A stretch of DNA of 64,000 nt from Halococcus agarilyticus (GTDB lineage: Archaea; Halobacteriota; Halobacteria; Halobacteriales; Halococcaceae). The DNA is taken from contig NZ_BAFM01000013.1 of the NCBI RefSeq assembly GCF_000334895.1, positions 1 to 64,000 of the forward strand, written 5' to 3'. The position numbers were made by a program, and so were the translations under genes. Each line of letters starts with the position of its first letter. The first letter of the stretch is position 1. The notes under the pieces are model-generated. The model was not told the DNA's origin. It saw only the letters and a list, made by a program, of their open reading frames with translations, and ran no database searches. Of this stretch, positions 53,745 to 62,991 are shown in pieces.

Positions 53745-53773
53745 TTATGTACAGAACAGTCCTTCGATGTACA
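53745..53773 (+). promoter_or_regulatory. trp promoter with paired TGTACA boxes
   Basis: ATGTACA occurs at 53747-53753 and again at 53767-53773, exactly 20 bases apart, the second ending four bases before the ATG of trpC (53777). TTATGT at 53745-53750 is the likely TATA element, so the first box overlaps it. TGTACA is the TRP-box consensus bound by the TrpY repressor of Methanothermobacter; the two-turn spacing suits cooperative binding. Confidence 0.65.
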
Positions 53774-53776
53774 ACT

Positions 53777-54535
53777 ATGAACGAGAGCGAGGGGGTCGCC
53801 CCCGCGATCGAGTCGATCCTCGCCGCCGCACGCGAGCGCGAGGGTGGGGACGAGCGAGTAGCCGTCGACGCACGAGCACTGCCCGCGGCGCTCTCGGCGG
53901 CCGAAGCCGACGGACGAGTACCGGTCATCGCGGAGGTCAAACCCACGAGCCCGACGACCGACGGCCGGCGCGACGCCGATCCGGTCGACCTCGCCGAAGC
54001 GATGGTCGAGGGCGGCGCGGCGGCGCTCTCGGTGCTGACCGAACCCGCACACTTCGGCGGGTCGCCCGACGCGCTCCGCGAAGTCCGAGCGGCCGTCGAC
54101 GTCCCGGTACTCCGGAAGGACTTCGTGCTGGAGGAGGCGCAGCTCGATACCGTCGAAGCCGACGCCGTCCTCCTGATCGCGCGCTTTCTCGACGACCTCG
54201 ACGGGATGATCGCGGCGGCGCGCGAGCGCGGATTTCAGGCGCTGGTCGAGGTCCACACCGTGGCGGAACTCGATCGCGCGCTCGCGGCCGGCGCGGAGCT
54301 CGTCGGCGTGAACAACCGTGATCTCGCGCAGCTCGACGTCGATCTCTCGACGTTCGAGCAGGTCGCATCCGAGGCCCCGGACGACGTGACGCTGATCGCC
54401 GAAAGCGGTATCGGGAGTCCCGAGGACGCGGGGCGGATGCGCGAGGCGGGCGCGAACGGACTCCTGATCGGGAGCGCGATCATGGATGGCGACGTCGCGG
54501 CGAACACGCGGCGGCTCACGGGGGTGGCGGCGTGA
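53777..54535 (+). CDS. trpC: Indole-3-glycerol phosphate synthase
   Basis: The 252-residue TIM-barrel enzyme shows [14 protein letters not shown] (catalytic lysine), [46 protein letters not shown] and [16 protein letters not shown]. It closes the indole ring: carboxyphenylamino-deoxyribulose phosphate becomes indole glycerol phosphate. The SSP of other TrpC proteins is TSP here. It is the first gene of trpCBA, and trpB starts inside its last codons. The ATG at 53777 follows the TGTACA boxes. Confidence 0.95.
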   Translation: MNESEGVAPAIESILAAAREREGGDERVAVDARALPAALSAAEADGRVPVIAEVKPTSPTTDGRRDADPVDLAEAMVEGGAAALSVLTEPAHFGGSPDALREVRAAVDVPVLRKDFVLEEAQLDTVEADAVLLIARFLDDLDGMIAAARERGFQALVEVHTVAELDRALAAGAELVGVNNRDLAQLDVDLSTFEQVASEAPDDVTLIAESGIGSPEDAGRMREAGANGLLIGSAIMDGDVAANTRRLTGVAA

Positions 54536-55875
54536 GCGACGCGAGCGGGGACGAGGCGGGCGGAGTCGACACAAGTGATCACGGTGTGAGCGGGAAGTTC
54601 GGCGACTACGGCGGTCAGTACGTCCCCGAGGCGCTGATGCCCGCGATCGAAGAGCTGACCGACGCCTACGAGCGGTACGTCCTCAGGAATGAAGAGGGAT
54701 TCATGGACGAGTTCCGCGAGCGCCTCCGCGAGTTCGGCGGGCGGCCGACGCCGCTCCAGCATGCCGAGCGGCTGAGCGAGCGCTACGACACCGAGGTGTA
54801 CCTCAAGCGCGAGGATCTCCTCCACGGCGGCGCACACAAGCTGAACAACGCGCTCGGCCAGGTCCTGCTCGCGAAGTACATGGACAAGGAGCGAATCGTG
54901 GCCGAGACCGGGGCCGGCCAGCACGGCACCGCGACCGCGATGGCCGCCGCCCACCTCGATATGCCCTGCGAGGTCTACATGGGCGAGACCGACATCAACC
55001 GCCAGCGCCCCAACGTGTTCCGAATGCGGCTGAACGGTGCGGACGTCACCCCGGTCACGGCGGGCCGGGGCACCCTGAAGGAGGCCATCAACGAGACGAT
55101 GCGCGACTGGGCGACCACCGTCGAGAACACCCACTACGTGCTCGGGAGCGTCGTCGGTCCACATCCGTTCCCCGTGATGGTTCGGGACTTTCAGGCTGTG
55201 ATCTCCGAAGAGGCCAGACGGCAGGTTCGTGAGCAGACCGGCGAACTCCCCGACAGCGTGCTCGCGTGTGCGGGCGGTGGCTCGAACACGATGGGTGCGT
55301 TCGCGGCGTTCCTCGACGACGAAGACGTGTCGCTTCATGCGGTCGAGGCGGGCGGCTCGTCGCTCGCGGTCGACGAAGAACGTGGCGTCGCACCCAACTC
55401 CGCATCGCTTTCGACAGGAAATGAAGGTGTGCTCCACGGCGCGCGCACCCGACTCCTCCAGGACGACGACGGCCAGATCCTCGAATCCCACTCGGTCTCG
55501 GCGGGGCTCGATTATGCAGGAGTTGGCCCCGAACTGGCGCATCTCGTGGAGTCCGGGCGCGTCCGGGCAGTCAACGTCGACGACGACGCCGCGCTCGCGG
55601 CGTTCCACCGACTCTCCAGCACGGAGGGAATCATCCCGGCGCTCGAAAGCGCCCACGCGCTCGCCTATCTCGAACGCGTGGCCGGGCCGTCGAGCCCGGC
55701 CACGGAGGGGTCGAGCGGGGAACCGCGAGACGAGGCCCACGACGACCTCGGCGACATAGTGATTGTGAACGTCTCCGGGCGGGGCGACAAGGACCTCGAA
55801 ACGGTGATCGAGGAGACCGACCGACGCGAGATTCCGGAAGCGCCCGAAATGGACGTCTTCACGGAGGGACTCTGA
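54532..55875 (+). CDS. trpB: Tryptophan synthase beta subunit
   Basis: The 447-residue PLP enzyme has [19 protein letters not shown] at its start, the PLP lysine in [15 protein letters not shown], the substrate loop [14 protein letters not shown], and the phosphate-binding [12 protein letters not shown]. It joins indole and serine to give tryptophan. An acidic insertion near residues 383-403 is longer than in bacterial TrpB and typical of halophilic adaptation. It starts at a GTG overlapping the trpC stop, and its TGA overlaps the trpA ATG, so the three genes are coupled. Confidence 0.96.
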   Translation: MSDASGDEAGGVDTSDHGVSGKFGDYGGQYVPEALMPAIEELTDAYERYVLRNEEGFMDEFRERLREFGGRPTPLQHAERLSERYDTEVYLKREDLLHGGAHKLNNALGQVLLAKYMDKERIVAETGAGQHGTATAMAAAHLDMPCEVYMGETDINRQRPNVFRMRLNGADVTPVTAGRGTLKEAINETMRDWATTVENTHYVLGSVVGPHPFPVMVRDFQAVISEEARRQVREQTGELPDSVLACAGGGSNTMGAFAAFLDDEDVSLHAVEAGGSSLAVDEERGVAPNSASLSTGNEGVLHGARTRLLQDDDGQILESHSVSAGLDYAGVGPELAHLVESGRVRAVNVDDDAALAAFHRLSSTEGIIPALESAHALAYLERVAGPSSPATEGSSGEPRDEAHDDLGDIVIVNVSGRGDKDLETVIEETDRREIPEAPEMDVFTEGL

Positions 55876-56714
55876 TGGACGCCATCGAGGCGGCCTTTGC
55901 GGACGGCCCGGCGTTCGTGCCGTACCTCGCGGCGGGCGATCCCGACTACGACGCCTCGCTCGAATACGTCGCAGCGCTCGCGCGCGGCGGGGCCGACGTG
56001 ATCGAACTCGGCCTCCCCTTCTCCGAGCCCGTCGCCGAGGGCCCGACGATCCAGGCGGCCGTCAACCGCTCGCTCGACGCCGGGATGACCCCGGATCGCT
56101 TCTTCGCGTTCGTCGAAGAACTCGACGTGGACGTGCCGCTGGTCTGTATGACCTACTACAATCTGATCTACCGATACGGCGGCGAGGACGCAGAACGCCC
56201 CCGAGCGTTCGTCGAGCGCGCTGCCGCAGCGGGGATCGAGGGGTTCGTGGTGCCCGACCTGCCGGCGGAGGAGGCCGACCCGCTCCGGGAAGCGTGCGAC
56301 GAGTTCGGCTGCGATCTCGTGTTCATCGTCGCGCCCACGACCCAAGGCGAGCGCCTCGATCGGATCATGGCGCGGGTCTCGGGCTACGTCTACGTCCAGG
56401 CACGCCTCGGCGTGACCGGCGCGAAGGCCGACGTCTCGACACAGACGGGCCAGAGCCTCGATCGGCTCGCGGAGTGGGGAGTTCCGAAGGCGGTCGGGTT
56501 CGGGATCTCGTCGGGCGAGCAGGCGGGCGAGGTGGTCGCAGCGGGCGCGGACGGCGTGATCGTCGGGAGCGCGCTCGTCGACATCGTGGCCGAGGGTCAC
56601 GAGGCGGGCGACGACGCCGCGACCGTTGCCGAGCGACTCGAAACGAAAGCCCGCGAACTCAAAGAGGGGGCGGTCGCAGGCGCGCAACGCACGCCGCGAC
56701 CGGAACGGACATAA
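55875..56714 (+). CDS. trpA: Tryptophan synthase alpha subunit
   Basis: The 279-residue TIM barrel has [18 protein letters not shown], the active-site loop [38 protein letters not shown] and [14 protein letters not shown]. It cleaves indole glycerol phosphate to indole and glyceraldehyde 3-phosphate. Aligned to bacterial TrpA, the catalytic Glu49 is kept, but Asp56 and the catalytic Asp60 are both Glu here. I believe this is shared by haloarchaeal TrpA, so it is probably functional. The ATG overlaps the trpB stop. Confidence 0.95.
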   Translation: MDAIEAAFADGPAFVPYLAAGDPDYDASLEYVAALARGGADVIELGLPFSEPVAEGPTIQAAVNRSLDAGMTPDRFFAFVEELDVDVPLVCMTYYNLIYRYGGEDAERPRAFVERAAAAGIEGFVVPDLPAEEADPLREACDEFGCDLVFIVAPTTQGERLDRIMARVSGYVYVQARLGVTGAKADVSTQTGQSLDRLAEWGVPKAVGFGISSGEQAGEVVAAGADGVIVGSALVDIVAEGHEAGDDAATVAERLETKARELKEGAVAGAQRTPRPERT

Positions 56715-56737
56715 CCGCCGTGGCATCGAATACCAGT

Positions 56738-57532
56738 ATGAACCCCGGCACGCAGGCACGACTCGATCGGATCGGTACGGATGGGCGGTACCTCACGGTC
56801 CCGATGGACCACGGCATCACGCTCGGAGCCGTCGACGGGCTGAAGCGAATCGAGGACACGATCGACGCGGTGACACGCGGCGGCGCGGACGCGGTCCTGA
56901 CACAGAAGGGAATCGCGCCGCGGGTCCACCCGAACAAGAACGGTGCGGGCTACGTGATCCATCTGAACGGCTCGACCGCGACCGGCCCGGACACCAACGA
57001 CAAGCGGCGGACGGGCACGGTCGAGGAGGCGATCCGGGCGGGCGCGGACGCGGTCTCCTTTCACATCAACGTCGGCAGCGATTCCGAACCCGAACAGATC
57101 GAGGATCTCGCACGACTGACCGAACGCGCGCGCGAGTTCGGCATCCCGGTGCTCGCGATGACGTACGCCCGCGGGCCAGGCGTCGACGAGGCCGATCCCG
57201 AACGCCTCGGCCACGCGGTCCGGCTGGGCGAAGAGTTGGGTGCCGACGTGGTGAAGACCGGCTACTCGGGCGACAGCGAGAGCTTCGAACACGTCGTCGA
57301 GTCGACCCGACTCCCGGTGGTGATCGCGGGCGGCGAGCCCGAGGGCGATCACGCGACGCTCGACGCCGTTCGGGGCGCGATGGACGCGGGCGCGGCCGGC
57401 GTCTCGATGGGGCGGACGATCTTCCAGCACGACGATCCCGAGGCGATCACCCGTGCGGTCGCGGGCGTCGTCCACGACGACCTCCCGGCCGACGACGCAC
57501 TCGATCGTGCCGGGCTCGCGGTCGAGGCCTAA
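56738..57532 (+). CDS. 2-amino-3,7-dideoxy-D-threo-hept-6-ulosonate synthase (ADH synthase)
   Basis: The 264-residue class I aldolase has LTVPMDHGITLGAVDGLKRI, THP-type loops (HLNGSTATGPDTNDKRRTG) and the Schiff-base lysine in ADVVKTGYSGDSESF. VVIAGGEPEGDHATL and GVSMGRTIFQH form the phosphate site. It makes the first intermediate of the archaeal route to 3-dehydroquinate from aspartate semialdehyde and a sugar phosphate. It follows trpA by 23 bases and is probably co-transcribed. Its pathway partner, 3-dehydroquinate synthase II, is at 59241. Confidence 0.92.
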   Translation: MNPGTQARLDRIGTDGRYLTVPMDHGITLGAVDGLKRIEDTIDAVTRGGADAVLTQKGIAPRVHPNKNGAGYVIHLNGSTATGPDTNDKRRTGTVEEAIRAGADAVSFHINVGSDSEPEQIEDLARLTERAREFGIPVLAMTYARGPGVDEADPERLGHAVRLGEELGADVVKTGYSGDSESFEHVVESTRLPVVIAGGEPEGDHATLDAVRGAMDAGAAGVSMGRTIFQHDDPEAITRAVAGVVHDDLPADDALDRAGLAVEA

Positions 57533-57586
57533 GCGGGGAGCACACGCCCCTGTCAGTGACGGTGCGGCGACTCGACGGAAATCGAA

Positions 57587-58054
57587 TCAGTCCCCGAGAA
57601 ATCGGTTCAGCTCGCTGAATTCGTCGGCGGAGAGAACGACTTCGGTAGCGAACGCATCGAACCGTTCGAAGTCGTCGTCGATCGTCACCACGGTGTTCAC
57701 CCCTTCGACGATCGCTACCTGTGCGTAGTACCCGTCCCAGCCACCGACATTCGTTTCACTCGCCCGAGAAAATCCGTCCCGAACGATGTCTTCGGATAGC
57801 CCGTCGTGCCAGTGGATTCGCCTTGCGTCCATGAAGTTCCGGAGGAGTCGTGAGGCGTCCGCGTTCGAGCGCCCGTAGTACGTCGTCAGGACGGTGTGCG
57901 CACCCAACAGTGCGGGATACGGGACGACGGCATCGATCTCGCCGGCGATGGCAGCCCGGACGTAGGAGAGCGCAGCATCACGAACGGGGGCCTCCGTGTG
58001 TGCGAGGGCAATGACGCCGACATCGAACAGATATGGACCGCCAGCGTCACTCAT
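57587..58054 (-). CDS. vapC: PIN-domain toxin-like ribonuclease (VapC type)
   Basis: The 155-residue protein has PIN acidic residues at LFDVGVIAL (first Asp), in NVGGWDGYYAQVAI, and in the late motif NTVVTIDDDFERFD. The first motif reads FDVG, a variant of the usual D-x-(S/N). PIN toxins cut RNA in complex with a cognate antitoxin. The ATG overlaps the stop of the AbrB-type gene upstream by eight bases, the classical vapBC order. It is inserted, convergent in orientation, among shikimate and tryptophan genes. Confidence 0.82.
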   Translation of the reverse strand: MSDAGGPYLFDVGVIALAHTEAPVRDAALSYVRAAIAGEIDAVVPYPALLGAHTVLTTYYGRSNADASRLLRNFMDARRIHWHDGLSEDIVRDGFSRASETNVGGWDGYYAQVAIVEGVNTVVTIDDDFERFDAFATEVVLSADEFSELNRFLGD

Positions 58055-58331
58055 CGCCGGTTTTCTCCGCGCCGCTCCGCACAGCAGCCCTGTGCTTCCG
58101 AGCAATCGGGTCGACTGCGTCGTCGAGCGGCGTCGTCTCCCCACGCTCCGATGCCGTTTCTCCGATGAGTTGTTCCATGCGGTCGATGATTTGCTCGGGG
58201 TCGTCTTCGGGCTCGACGATCGCTTTCCCGTCTTCCTCGCGGACGTCCACTTCCGTACCGGGGGTGATGCCGAGTCGCTCTCGCACCTCCTTCGGGAGGA
58301 CGATCCGCCCTTTCGAATCCAGCGTCGCCAT
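58047..58331 (-). CDS. vapB: AbrB/MazE-type antitoxin (VapB type)
   Basis: The 94-residue protein begins MATLDSKGRIVLPKEVRERL, the swapped-hairpin AbrB/SpoVT DNA-binding domain, continuing GITPGTEVDVREEDGKAIVE. A C-terminal helix (IIDRMEQLIGETASERGETT) follows that would bind and block the PIN toxin. It lies directly upstream of the toxin gene and overlaps it. Such proteins bind their own promoter. A GC-poorer stretch upstream (GGGAACAAAGATAACCG at about 58346-58362) is the probable operator-promoter region. Confidence 0.85.
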   Translation of the reverse strand: MATLDSKGRIVLPKEVRERLGITPGTEVDVREEDGKAIVEPEDDPEQIIDRMEQLIGETASERGETTPLDDAVDPIARKHRAAVRSGAEKTGDE

Positions 58332-58434
58332 GTTCCCACTGAAGGTGGGAACAAAGATAACCGTTTCGTCCACACTGGTGGTTCTAGCCTTTGTTTCAAA
58401 CGACCGAGCGCGTCGTCTACTGCTACGGGACGAC

Positions 58435-59121
58435 TCAGAGCACGTCGCCGAGATCGTGGAGGCTGTCGAAGACGTAATGGGGGTCGTGATCGTCGCCGTC
58501 GCTGCGGTCGTCACGGTCACCCGTGACCGGGAACCACGCCGCCCGGAGGCCGGCGGCCCGCGCGCCCGCCACGTCGTGACGCAGCGAGTTCCCCACGTAC
58601 AGCGTCCGCTCGGGCTCCGCGTCGAGGGCGGTCAATGCCTGGTCGAACGGCTCGGTGGCGGGCTTTGGAGGGGTCATTTCACCGGCGTAGACGTGGGTCT
58701 CGAAGGCGTCGTGGATGTCGAGCGCGTCGAGCTTTTGCTGCTGGGTCGCCCGCCCGCCGTTCGTGATCAGACCGACGCGGCCGTGCTCACGAGCGCGCTC
58801 CAGCGCCGCTTGCGCGCCGGGGCGAAAGGCGACGTCGGTGTGATCGGTCGCGTCGTCGTACGCCCGCGCGAGCACGCCCGGACTGTCGATCCCACCGTCG
58901 TGGCGCTCGCCCGCGACGCGGAAGGTCTTCGTCAGGAAGTCGATGTCGTCGTCGGCGTCCTCGACCCCGTCGGCGGCGGCCCAGAGCTGGGTCGGCTCAC
59001 AGAACTGCTCGACGCCCGCGTCGTCGAACGCGGTCGCGAGGACGACGTCGGGGTTCTGGTTGTACGTCAGCAGCGTGCCGTCGAGATCGAAACAGATCGC
59101 CGAGATCGGGGGTGTCGTCAC
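58435..59121 (-). CDS. HAD-superfamily hydrolase
   Basis: The 228-residue protein has the four HAD motifs: ICFDLDGTLLTYNQNP (nucleophile Asp), GLITNGGRATQQQKLDAL, the lysine in EMTPPKPATEPFDQAL, and LYVGNSLRHDVAGARAAGL. The cap is helical, as in the phosphoglycolate phosphatase and haloacid dehalogenase groups. It should remove phosphate from a small metabolite that cannot be read from sequence. It sits between the vapBC pair and the 3-dehydroquinate synthase gene, which it diverges from. Confidence 0.88.
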   Translation of the reverse strand: MTTPPISAICFDLDGTLLTYNQNPDVVLATAFDDAGVEQFCEPTQLWAAADGVEDADDDIDFLTKTFRVAGERHDGGIDSPGVLARAYDDATDHTDVAFRPGAQAALERAREHGRVGLITNGGRATQQQKLDALDIHDAFETHVYAGEMTPPKPATEPFDQALTALDAEPERTLYVGNSLRHDVAGARAAGLRAAWFPVTGDRDDRSDGDDHDPHYVFDSLHDLGDVL

Positions 59122-59240
59122 TGCCGGCCGTTGGCGAGCGGCGGCGATAAGCGTTCGGCCGCGGCGTCGGTCCGTGAGCCCGTCGGAAGCCCGCTGGTGG
59201 TTTCGCCACGTTCAAGCCGCCCCGCACCGAGCGCCACGCT

Positions 59241-60473
59241 ATGACACGTTCCGTCTGGCTCAAGGCCGACGACGCGGTGGGCGACTGGGAGCAACGAAAG
59301 AAACGGATCACCGCGGGGCTCGAAGCCGGCGTCGACTGGGTTCTCGTCGACGAGGACGACGTCTCGCGGGTTCGGGATCTCGGACGGGTGTCGGTCGCGG
59401 CGTTCGAAACCGCCGGCCCGGACGTCATCGGCGACGCCGAGGACGGCCCGGACGCGAGCGTCGTGGGCAAGGACGGCGAGGGCGACGGCACCGCCGACCT
59501 CCCCCCGGATCACTCGGGCTCGGCGGACCTCTCCGCGCTCCGACGGGGCGACGCCGACACCGCCTACGTCCGGGTGTTCAATCAGGACTACGAGTCCTTC
59601 GCCGAGAGCGCGGCCGAGGCCGCCGATCACACCCTCGTGGTGAGCGAGGACTGGACCATCATCCCGCTCGAAAACCTGATCGCGCGGATCGGCGACGAGA
59701 CCGAGCTCGTCGCGGGCGTCGAAACCGCCGAGGAGGCCCGCACCGCGTTCGAGACGCTCGAAACCGGGGCCGATGGCGTGCTCCTCGATTCGGACGACCC
59801 CGACGAGATCCGGCGCACCGTCGAGGTCAGGGAGGAGGCCGAGCGCGAGCAGCTCGACCTCCAGTGGGCGACGATCACCGCGATCGAGCGGGTCGGCTCC
59901 GCCGACCGGGTCTGCGTCGACACCGGCTCGCTGATGGAGAGCGACGAGGGGATGCTCGTGGGATCGATGAGTCGCGGGCTCTTCTTCGTTCACGCCGAGA
60001 CCGCCGAGTCGCCGTACGTCGCCTCCAGACCGTTCAGGGTGAACGCCGGTGCAGTCCACGCCTACGTCCGGACGCCCGGCGGCGGGACGAAGTATCTCGC
60101 GGAGGTGGGCAGCGGCGACGAGGTTCAGGTGGTCGACACCGACGGCCGGGCGCGCGAGGCGGTCGTCGGGCGTGCGAAGATCGAGCGCCGGCCGATGTTC
60201 CGGATCGAGGCCGAAGTGGGAAATGACGCCGGGTCGGACGACGCCGACGGATCCAAGCCAGTCGACGAGGCCGAGTCGGGCGAGAGTGACGCCACACCCG
60301 ACGGAGACCGGATCGAAACGTTGCTCCAGAACGCCGAGACCATCAAAGTCGCCACCCGCGACGGGCCGCGGGCGGTGACCGACCTCGAGCCGGGCGACGA
60401 GGTCCGGGTCCACTACGAGGAGACCGCCCGCCACTTCGGCGAGGCGGTCGACGAGCGGATCGTCGAGAAGTAG
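59241..60473 (+). CDS. 3-dehydroquinate synthase II
   Basis: The 410-residue protein starts MTRSVWLKADDAVGDWEQRK and has ARVFNQDYE-like YVRVFNQDYESFAESAA, WTIIPLENLIARIG, RVCVDTGSLMESDEGMLVGS and FRVNAGAVHAYVRTPGGGT, all typical of the archaeal enzyme. It turns the ADH synthase product into 3-dehydroquinate by NAD-dependent oxidation and cyclisation. Two acidic insertions (about 70-98 and 325-352) are halophilic additions. The ATG at 59241 fits the family start. Confidence 0.93.
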   Translation: MTRSVWLKADDAVGDWEQRKKRITAGLEAGVDWVLVDEDDVSRVRDLGRVSVAAFETAGPDVIGDAEDGPDASVVGKDGEGDGTADLPPDHSGSADLSALRRGDADTAYVRVFNQDYESFAESAAEAADHTLVVSEDWTIIPLENLIARIGDETELVAGVETAEEARTAFETLETGADGVLLDSDDPDEIRRTVEVREEAEREQLDLQWATITAIERVGSADRVCVDTGSLMESDEGMLVGSMSRGLFFVHAETAESPYVASRPFRVNAGAVHAYVRTPGGGTKYLAEVGSGDEVQVVDTDGRAREAVVGRAKIERRPMFRIEAEVGNDAGSDDADGSKPVDEAESGESDATPDGDRIETLLQNAETIKVATRDGPRAVTDLEPGDEVRVHYEETARHFGEAVDERIVEK

Positions 60474-60505
60474 CTATTTCAGCCGGTCGCGAGAGTCCAC
60501 AGTCG

Positions 60506-61780
60506 ATGGACTCCGTCGCCCTCCGACTGTTCGGTGTCGTCCACCTCGATCGGCCCGGAAAGGTCACGACCGAGCTCCGGGAGTACGCGGGAGACGTCGA
60601 CGCGCTGTTCATCGAATACCCCGAGGAAGATCCGAGCTGGACCACGTACGGTCGCTGCCTGCTGAAGGCCCCCGTCTTCTTCTTCGGGCTCGTCCTCAAC
60701 AGCCTCCTGCAGATGCCGCTGTTCGTGCTCCTCAACCGGGGGATGAGCCCGCTGCTCAGCACCGAAATGAGCGCCGCACGTCGCCTGAGCGACGAACGCG
60801 ACGTGGCGCTCTACCGTGTCGACGACCATCCGCTGTTCACCGCGGCCGACAGTCCGTGGACGTGGATCGTCGCGAACTGGGGGGTCGCCGCCGGGCTCGG
60901 TGTGCTCCGGCCGCGATCGGTGCTGACGACGGCCGCGTTGCTGCTCGCGGCGTGGCTGGTGGTCAGCCTCCCGGCTCGTTACGCTCCTTCCCTCGGCTCG
61001 CTCTTCGGTGCGGTGGTGCCGTGGTTCGCGGTCGGTGTTGGGTTCCGGTACGGGTTCCTCTCGCTCCCCGTCGTCGCCGCGTTCTTCCTCGCGTTCGTGG
61101 CGGTCGTCAAGCGAACGCTTTCCGAACGGAACCGACACATGCTGCGGCGAATCGAGGCGATCTCGTCCGAAAACGGCCACGAGCGAGTCTGTCTGATCAC
61201 CGGCAAAGCCCACCTCAGTGGTCTCGTTCGCCTGGCAAGCGATACCGGGATCTCGATCACTCGATCCAGGGCGAGCAAGTGGCTCCGGCGCTCGGACGAC
61301 GAACGCGCCGATCCCGAACCGTCGGCGGACGACGGCAGCGTGTTCGCCAACCCCGACCCGCGCGAACCGCTCGACCCTCGAACGCTTCCCGTCCGGACCG
61401 GTGCAGCGCTGATCGATCTCGTCGTCGTCGGCGTGCTCGCCCTGCCGATGGCGATCGTGGGCGGTGCCATCTCGGAAGTCCTCCTCGGGTCGATACCAGT
61501 GGGGTTGCTGGTCGGCGCGCTCTCGACCCCGGTGGTGTACGGGTTCGTCCTCGAGGCGGCGTTCGGCCGGACGATCGGCAAACGACTCCGCGGCCTGGTC
61601 GTCGTGGCCACCGACGGGTCGCGGTGCTCGGCGCGAAGCGCCGCGGTGCGCAACCTCCTCCGGATCGTCGATTTCCCGCCGTTCTACCTCGTCGGGTTCG
61701 TCGTCGCGGCGCTCACCCGACGCCAGCAACGACTCGGGGACCTGGCCGCCGGCACCGTCGTCACGAGGACCGACTCGTGA
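60506..61780 (+). CDS. TraB-like domain fused to an RDD membrane domain
   Basis: The 424-residue protein starts with a TraB/TIKI-like motif (FGVVHLDRPGKVTTELREYA, ALFIEYPEED). It continues with membrane helices (about 45-75, 115-200) and the later TraB-like motifs RTLSERNRHMLRRIEAI and ERVCLITGKAHLSGLVRLA. An RDD domain follows at about 295-420 (RTGAALIDLVVVGVLALPMA, FGRTIGKRLRGLVVVA, NLLRIVDFPPFYLV). TraB relatives are membrane metalloproteases or signalling regulators; RDD proteins are membrane transport-like domains. The combination is uncommon and its role is unknown. It follows the dehydroquinate synthase by 32 bases. Confidence 0.75.
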   Translation: MDSVALRLFGVVHLDRPGKVTTELREYAGDVDALFIEYPEEDPSWTTYGRCLLKAPVFFFGLVLNSLLQMPLFVLLNRGMSPLLSTEMSAARRLSDERDVALYRVDDHPLFTAADSPWTWIVANWGVAAGLGVLRPRSVLTTAALLLAAWLVVSLPARYAPSLGSLFGAVVPWFAVGVGFRYGFLSLPVVAAFFLAFVAVVKRTLSERNRHMLRRIEAISSENGHERVCLITGKAHLSGLVRLASDTGISITRSRASKWLRRSDDERADPEPSADDGSVFANPDPREPLDPRTLPVRTGAALIDLVVVGVLALPMAIVGGAISEVLLGSIPVGLLVGALSTPVVYGFVLEAAFGRTIGKRLRGLVVVATDGSRCSARSAAVRNLLRIVDFPPFYLVGFVVAALTRRQQRLGDLAAGTVVTRTDS

Positions 61781-61880
61781 CGGAGGGGGTCCGCGTTGAG
61801 CACCCTCCGTCACGTGATTTCTGTCCGGCGTCCGGAACAACGTTAAGACGGTGCGACCGAAAGAACGAGCCGTGGGACCA

Positions 61881-62948
61881 ATGAACGAACGCATCGTCTT
61901 CGCGCGCGAACCCGCCGAGTTCCTCGAAGGAAAAGACTGCGACGTCGTTGAAACCTACGACTTCGGCGACGTCGGGAGCGCGGCGCTCGTCGAGTGCGAG
62001 ACCGAACACGAGTCGGCCATCGCCGACGACGACCGCGTGCTCGCGATCGAGGCGAACTACGCGGTCGAGCCCCACATCGAGCCTGCACACGTGAGCGAGG
62101 AGCACGACAGGGTGGCCACGATCGAAGACGTTCGGCGACTCCACGACGTCCCCACAGACGACGCCACCGGCGACGACCTCACCGTGGTGGCGATGGATTC
62201 GGGTGTCGACCCCGACCATCCGGCCTTCGAGGGGAAGAGCATCGAGCAGGTCGACGTCACGGGGTCGGGCACGGGCGATGCGGTCGGTCACGGAACGGCC
62301 GTGCTGGGCCAGATCACGCGACTCGCGCCCGATGCGGACCTGATCGCGCTCCGGATCTTCGGCGCGGAGGGCCGGACGAAAAACAACGTCATCATGCGCG
62401 CCTACGAGTGGCTCCACGACAACACCGACGCCTACGACGTCGTGAACATGTCGTGGGGCTCGCAGGAGACCTCGCGCGCGATCAACCGCACCCACGACTC
62501 GCTCGTCGAGAAGGGCGTGCGGGACGTCGTCTCTGCGGGGAACTCCGGCGAGAAGTCGGGCAGCCCCGCGACCGCCGAGCGCGCGTTCTCGATCGCGGCC
62601 TGCACCGAAGAGGGGACGATCGCGGAGTTCTCCTCGTACAACCCCGAGCGCGACAACCCCGACGTGGCCGCCATCGGCAAGGACAACCGGCTCGCTCAGG
62701 CGTCGGGGACGACGATGGGGACCGATCTCGACGGGCCGTGGGTGAAGTCGTCGGGGACCTCCTTTTCGGCACCCGAGGTGGCTGGCATGGTGGCGAAGTA
62801 TCTCGACGCTGGGGGATCGACGCCGCCGGAGACGATCATGCGCGAGTTCGAGGCGGCGGCGCGGGACATCCCGGACCAGCCGCGCGACGGAGCCGGTCTC
62901 GCCGACTACGCGGCCGCCGTGGGGAGCGATTCCGAGGAGGAGTGCTGA
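61881..62948 (+). CDS. Subtilisin-like serine protease without a signal peptide
   Basis: The 355-residue S8 peptidase has the full triad: Asp in VVAMDSGVDPDHPAFEGK, His in AVGHGTAVLGQITRLAPDAD and Ser in VKSSGTSFSAPEVAGMVA. The oxyanion asparagine lies in VVSAGNSGEKSG. Residues 1-85 resemble a short inhibitor-like prodomain. I see no Sec or Tat signal, although most haloarchaeal subtilases (halolysins) are exported by Tat. It therefore looks intracellular. The ATG at 61881 (MNERIVFAREPAEFL) is preferred over 61851. It ends in an acidic EEEC tail with a C-terminal cysteine. Confidence 0.88.
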   Translation: MNERIVFAREPAEFLEGKDCDVVETYDFGDVGSAALVECETEHESAIADDDRVLAIEANYAVEPHIEPAHVSEEHDRVATIEDVRRLHDVPTDDATGDDLTVVAMDSGVDPDHPAFEGKSIEQVDVTGSGTGDAVGHGTAVLGQITRLAPDADLIALRIFGAEGRTKNNVIMRAYEWLHDNTDAYDVVNMSWGSQETSRAINRTHDSLVEKGVRDVVSAGNSGEKSGSPATAERAFSIAACTEEGTIAEFSSYNPERDNPDVAAIGKDNRLAQASGTTMGTDLDGPWVKSSGTSFSAPEVAGMVAKYLDAGGSTPPETIMREFEAAARDIPDQPRDGAGLADYAAAVGSDSEEEC

Positions 62949-62991
62949 CTGTGGACGCCACGGACGGAAACGGTGGGCCACACCCTGGGGC

